This document shows, one piece after another, positions 61,305 through 64,000 of a stretch of DNA of 64,000 nucleotides. The position numbers were made by a program, and so were the translations under genes. Where the stretch lies: positions 313,654-377,653 of the forward strand of contig NSJX01000017.1 of the NCBI GenBank assembly GCA_002286715.1, written 5' to 3'. Each line of letters starts with the position of its first letter. Positions within the stretch are counted from its first letter, which is position 1. This DNA is from Dentipellis sp. KUC8613. Its lineage: Eukaryota > Basidiomycota > Agaricomycetes > Russulales > Hericiaceae. Below the pieces are notes generated by a model. The model ran no database searches and had not been told where the DNA came from. It was given only the letters and a program-made list of their open reading frames with translations.

Positions 61305-61426
61305 CAGTGATGCGGTCGTGTAACTGTCGATCAACTCCGATACTGCTAGTGGTTGGGCCACACGGGATATGATGACGGTGGAGTACTGCAGGAAAAGGCG
61401 GACTGGTAGGTCAAACTATTATGCCC

Positions 61427-61437
61427 CTTATATAGGT
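61427..61437 (-). promoter_or_regulatory. TATA box of F-box paralogue 1
   Basis: Reads cctatataagg on the minus strand, about 190 nt upstream of the ATG, leaving room for a leader containing the 60 nt intron. Confidence 0.5.
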
Positions 61438-61851
61438 CAGGGCTGCCAGAAAAACGTACTGTCCATTGTTCTACATGTGTGAAGTGCATCGCTTGTGCAT
61501 CCGGTGGACAAGGCTTGCCTCCGAGAGAGAGGCTGGCACTGGCAGCGGCAGCGCAATGCGGCAGTTTGCGTAATCTCATCTAATCTTCAATGCTCTTCGA
61601 GGCAAGCACATGTATTCCCGGGCCCGACTTTCAGATTACTTTGACCTCAGGTTCCCGCTAGACGAAGAATATTCTATCATCCTTCTGAATCATGGAGAGG
61701 AGACGTGAGCGCCAGCTTGGTCCACCCACAGAAGGCGATGTCCCTCATCAATATCCGTCACGCGGCGCAGCAGTAAGTATGCTGTGACTCTGCAGTCAAA
61801 TTATTGTACATGTACAGTTTATTGCAAGGAGACGCCCGAAATTTGCTAAAG
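61438..61851. other. Intergenic between the tandem F-box genes
   Basis: No gene or repeat supported; it holds upstream sequence of paralogue 1 and the 3' end region of paralogue 2. Confidence 0.5.
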
Positions 61852-63870
61852 CTAATGCGCTAACACATCGCTGTACCGTGCTGCATCTTCCTCTTCCTCC
61901 CGTCGTGCTTGCTCTGCAAACAAACTAACTCGCTCCGAGGGATCGCATGCCCGAATCTCATCTACAACTTCCCATGTCATGCCAATATCCAAGACCTCAT
62001 TCAGCTCCTTGGAGGTCCGCTCGTCTGGGCGATACCGGCTGCTCTCCTCCCCCCACGCAATGAGCATATCCAGGTGTATCCCCATCGAGCACCGGTAGCG
62101 CAAGACTGCAAGAAGGTGCCGCCATTTCGCGGGAGTGAAGTTGGCGACGTGGATGTCGAGGATAACCAAGCGCGGCAGGAGGAAGCTCTGAATGAGGTGT
62201 GATATCGAACTGAATACCACATCGCCAGGGTGCAAGCCATTCTCAGGCGACACGTCGCCCGCAAATGCGTCAAGAAAGCCGTGCAGCAGCGACACATCGC
62301 TGCGCCCCACGCCAGTGAATTGGAAGCGCAGACTCTCGAGCCTGCGCATCGGGCCCAGCACCCGCAGCCACGTTTCCTTGGAGAAATGGCGGTCGATCCA
62401 GAACTCCAGATGACGGAGATGCGCGAGGTTTAGCTGGTTAAGGATGGAGCTGAAGAAGTCGGCGTAAGGACCTGCTGCATCGGAGGCGGCAGTGTCGGAA
62501 CAAGGTGTATGAATGTCCTTGTTTCCATTCAGCCAGAGGTTCAGTTGAACAGTCCAGGGAGTTGAACTGTTCAGGCTCGGGCATGCTGACATCATGGCTT
62601 TGAGCTGTGCATCGGCTTCGTCCTGATCATCCTCGCTATCTTCATCCAAATCGTCTGCGGAGCTGGTGCAGAACCGTTGCCCAGCCACCTCGAGAACATC
62701 TTCAGACACGCCTACCCGTAGATGTTCTACTGCACGCACCACAGTGGCCGGCACGTTCTCCAGCAAGCTCAGCGCCACCACGGCAGGGTCCACATCGTGC
62801 GCACCCCACTCTGCGCTAGCAAAAAATAGCTCACAGTCTAGATACAACGAGACAAAGGGTGGCAGGACGAGGTAGCGCAGGAAATGGTCAACACTTGTCG
62901 CGGGCTCGTCATCGATATGAATCCGCTTGAGATGGGGAAGCGTGATTTTATGGGCTTGCTCCGGCGTCGGCATTGGGTAGGGTGGAGTAGGTCCGGCAGT
63001 CACGAGCTCCCACGGCAGAGCATTGTTGAGCACGAGTGTCTCGAGAGCAGTCCAATTTGCCATACAGCTAACAACATCAACCATCAACTCGGGCTTCCAA
63101 AGCAGCGGCTCGCTGATCTCGAGGTATGTCACAGAGCAGAAGAGAGGAGCAGACGGTGGGATCTGGAGTCGGCAGTAGTGGTCAAGTGCTAACGAGCGCA
63201 AGTTCGGCATCTGGTGTGCAAAGAGAAATTCGGGGTCCTCCAGCCAGTCGAAGTCCTCGTCGGCCTCCGTACAACCTCCGCACGAAAGTGAGAGTGTCTC
63301 CAAGCGCGGCGCCGGCGTCGTCTTGAAGCACTTGAACACGAATGACAGGAAATCGTGCTGACCGGCGACGATCGTTGCTTCCCTTACGCGGTGAAAGTGT
63401 GGTATCACCATTTGGAAGGCCATCAACGCGCCGCGGAGGTTGGCCTCTGTTTGCTCGATGTACAGCTCGAGGGGCATCTGGCGCGAACGGCGGATACATT
63501 CGATCAGCCATGCGGGGTTTTGTGTGAGCTGGGTCCAGAGAGCGGGGTAGTTCACCGCGACGGCGCGCCAGTGCTGACATACATATAGGATGTCTGTCCA
63601 CGAAGGCGCCTCTGTCGCCTTTTGCCATAGCGTGCGGTGAGGGGCTGGGGGAAGGAGCGGCTTGCGTGTGTTCGCGCGCATCACTGAAATGCGCATCACT
63701 GAAATCTTATCTGTAGCGGCGAGATTTCTTGGGAGGAGTAGGAGGAAGATCTTCCCAAGGAGCTCGACGGGGAGGCGATATATAGGAGGATCGGTGGACC
63801 ACGCGACATGACCGGCAGGCTTGACTCTCATCTGCGTTTGCAAGGGAGTAGAGGTTGGAAGACGCCACAT
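61852..63870 (-). CDS. F-box protein, 672 aa, tandem paralogue 2
   Basis: A single coding exon starting MWRLPTSTPL at 63870. IYRLPVELLGKIFLLLLP is the F-box; APSWTDILYVCQHWRAVAV and YPALWTQLTQNPAW follow, then IRRSRQMPLELYIEQTEANL, all shared with paralogue 1. Leucine-rich strands include LRSLALDHYC, LETLVLNNALPWEL and LRHLEFWIDR. Acidic linker residues occupy the middle (DDLDEDSEDDQDEAD), but unlike paralogue 1 there is no poly-Glu C terminus. Codon composition is less GC-rich than in paralogue 1, suggesting the pair has been diverging for some time. Same predicted role as substrate adaptor of an SCF ubiquitin ligase. Confidence 0.82.
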   Translation of the reverse strand: MWRLPTSTPLQTQMRVKPAGHVAWSTDPPIYRLPVELLGKIFLLLLPRNLAATDKISVMRISVMRANTRKPLLPPAPHRTLWQKATEAPSWTDILYVCQHWRAVAVNYPALWTQLTQNPAWLIECIRRSRQMPLELYIEQTEANLRGALMAFQMVIPHFHRVREATIVAGQHDFLSFVFKCFKTTPAPRLETLSLSCGGCTEADEDFDWLEDPEFLFAHQMPNLRSLALDHYCRLQIPPSAPLFCSVTYLEISEPLLWKPELMVDVVSCMANWTALETLVLNNALPWELVTAGPTPPYPMPTPEQAHKITLPHLKRIHIDDEPATSVDHFLRYLVLPPFVSLYLDCELFFASAEWGAHDVDPAVVALSLLENVPATVVRAVEHLRVGVSEDVLEVAGQRFCTSSADDLDEDSEDDQDEADAQLKAMMSACPSLNSSTPWTVQLNLWLNGNKDIHTPCSDTAASDAAGPYADFFSSILNQLNLAHLRHLEFWIDRHFSKETWLRVLGPMRRLESLRFQFTGVGRSDVSLLHGFLDAFAGDVSPENGLHPGDVVFSSISHLIQSFLLPRLVILDIHVANFTPAKWRHLLAVLRYRCSMGIHLDMLIAWGEESSRYRPDERTSKELNEVLDIGMTWEVVDEIRACDPSERVSLFAEQARREEEEDAARYSDVLAH

Positions 63871-63877
63871 CCGAGTA

Positions 63878-63937
63878 CTGCAGATTAAGAAGCCGTCAAG
63901 CATAACCAGTACGCATCATGAAGGTATTCAAACTCAC
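63878..63937 (-). other. 5'-UTR intron of F-box paralogue 2
   Basis: gtgagt donor, ctgcag acceptor, 60 nt, ending 7 nt upstream of the ATG, the same length and position as in paralogue 1. Confidence 0.5.
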
Positions 63938-64000
63938 CAATTACGCGGTGAAGCGACTGCGACGGGGCTGTTTGCGGCTCAAAGGGATATGGCAAGAGTG

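Overview
The window looks like nuclear DNA of a filamentous basidiomycete, most likely an Agaricomycete (mushroom or polypore). Genes are interrupted by many 45-65 nt GT-AG introns, there are no bacterial operons, and the content is fungal: ATG12, ATG27, a Dma1/CHFR-type FHA-RING ligase, Old Yellow Enzymes and several large F-box/leucine-rich proteins. Exon structures were built by eye, joining reading frames at plausible splice sites and checking phase; no alignment or database search was run. Family names rest on remembered motifs.

Layout. 1-532: 3' end of glycyl-tRNA synthetase. 533-9.9 kb: gene-poor, microsatellite-rich DNA with a sized gap inside a GAATGC hexamer array and one small four-exon gene (4728-5234). 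9978-12106: NYN-domain RNase-like protein. 12.6-13.6 kb: gene-like but unresolved. 17.2-26.2 kb: a rearranged cluster built from three modules, namely a sucrase/ferredoxin-like protein (SF), a coiled-coil protein with a basidiomycete-type domain that may be DUF6697 (D), and an undescribed protein family (X). Intact and broken copies are interleaved. The middle of this cluster contains a 1994 bp segment repeated exactly on both sides of a 10-N gap, which is most simply an unmerged contig overlap.

26.2-44.4 kb is housekeeping-like: ATG12 and ATG27 (convergent), a secreted, probably membrane-anchored S10 carboxypeptidase homologue whose catalytic serine is replaced by aspartate, a secreted six-hairpin glycosidase-like protein, triosephosphate isomerase, a DEDDy 3'-5' exonuclease and an F-box protein. 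44.8-57.4 kb carries a C2H2 zinc-finger protein, two Old Yellow Enzyme paralogues with a small unknown gene between them, an aldo/keto reductase and the FHA-RING ligase. 59.2-63.9 kb holds two tandem F-box paralogues that share a 60 nt 5'-UTR intron.

Functional themes are autophagy (ATG12 conjugation, ATG27 vesicle traffic), redox metabolism of electrophiles (two OYEs plus an AKR), ubiquitin ligation (three F-box proteins and one RING protein) and secreted enzymes. The most novel material is the SF/D/X cluster and the S10 homologue lacking its catalytic serine.
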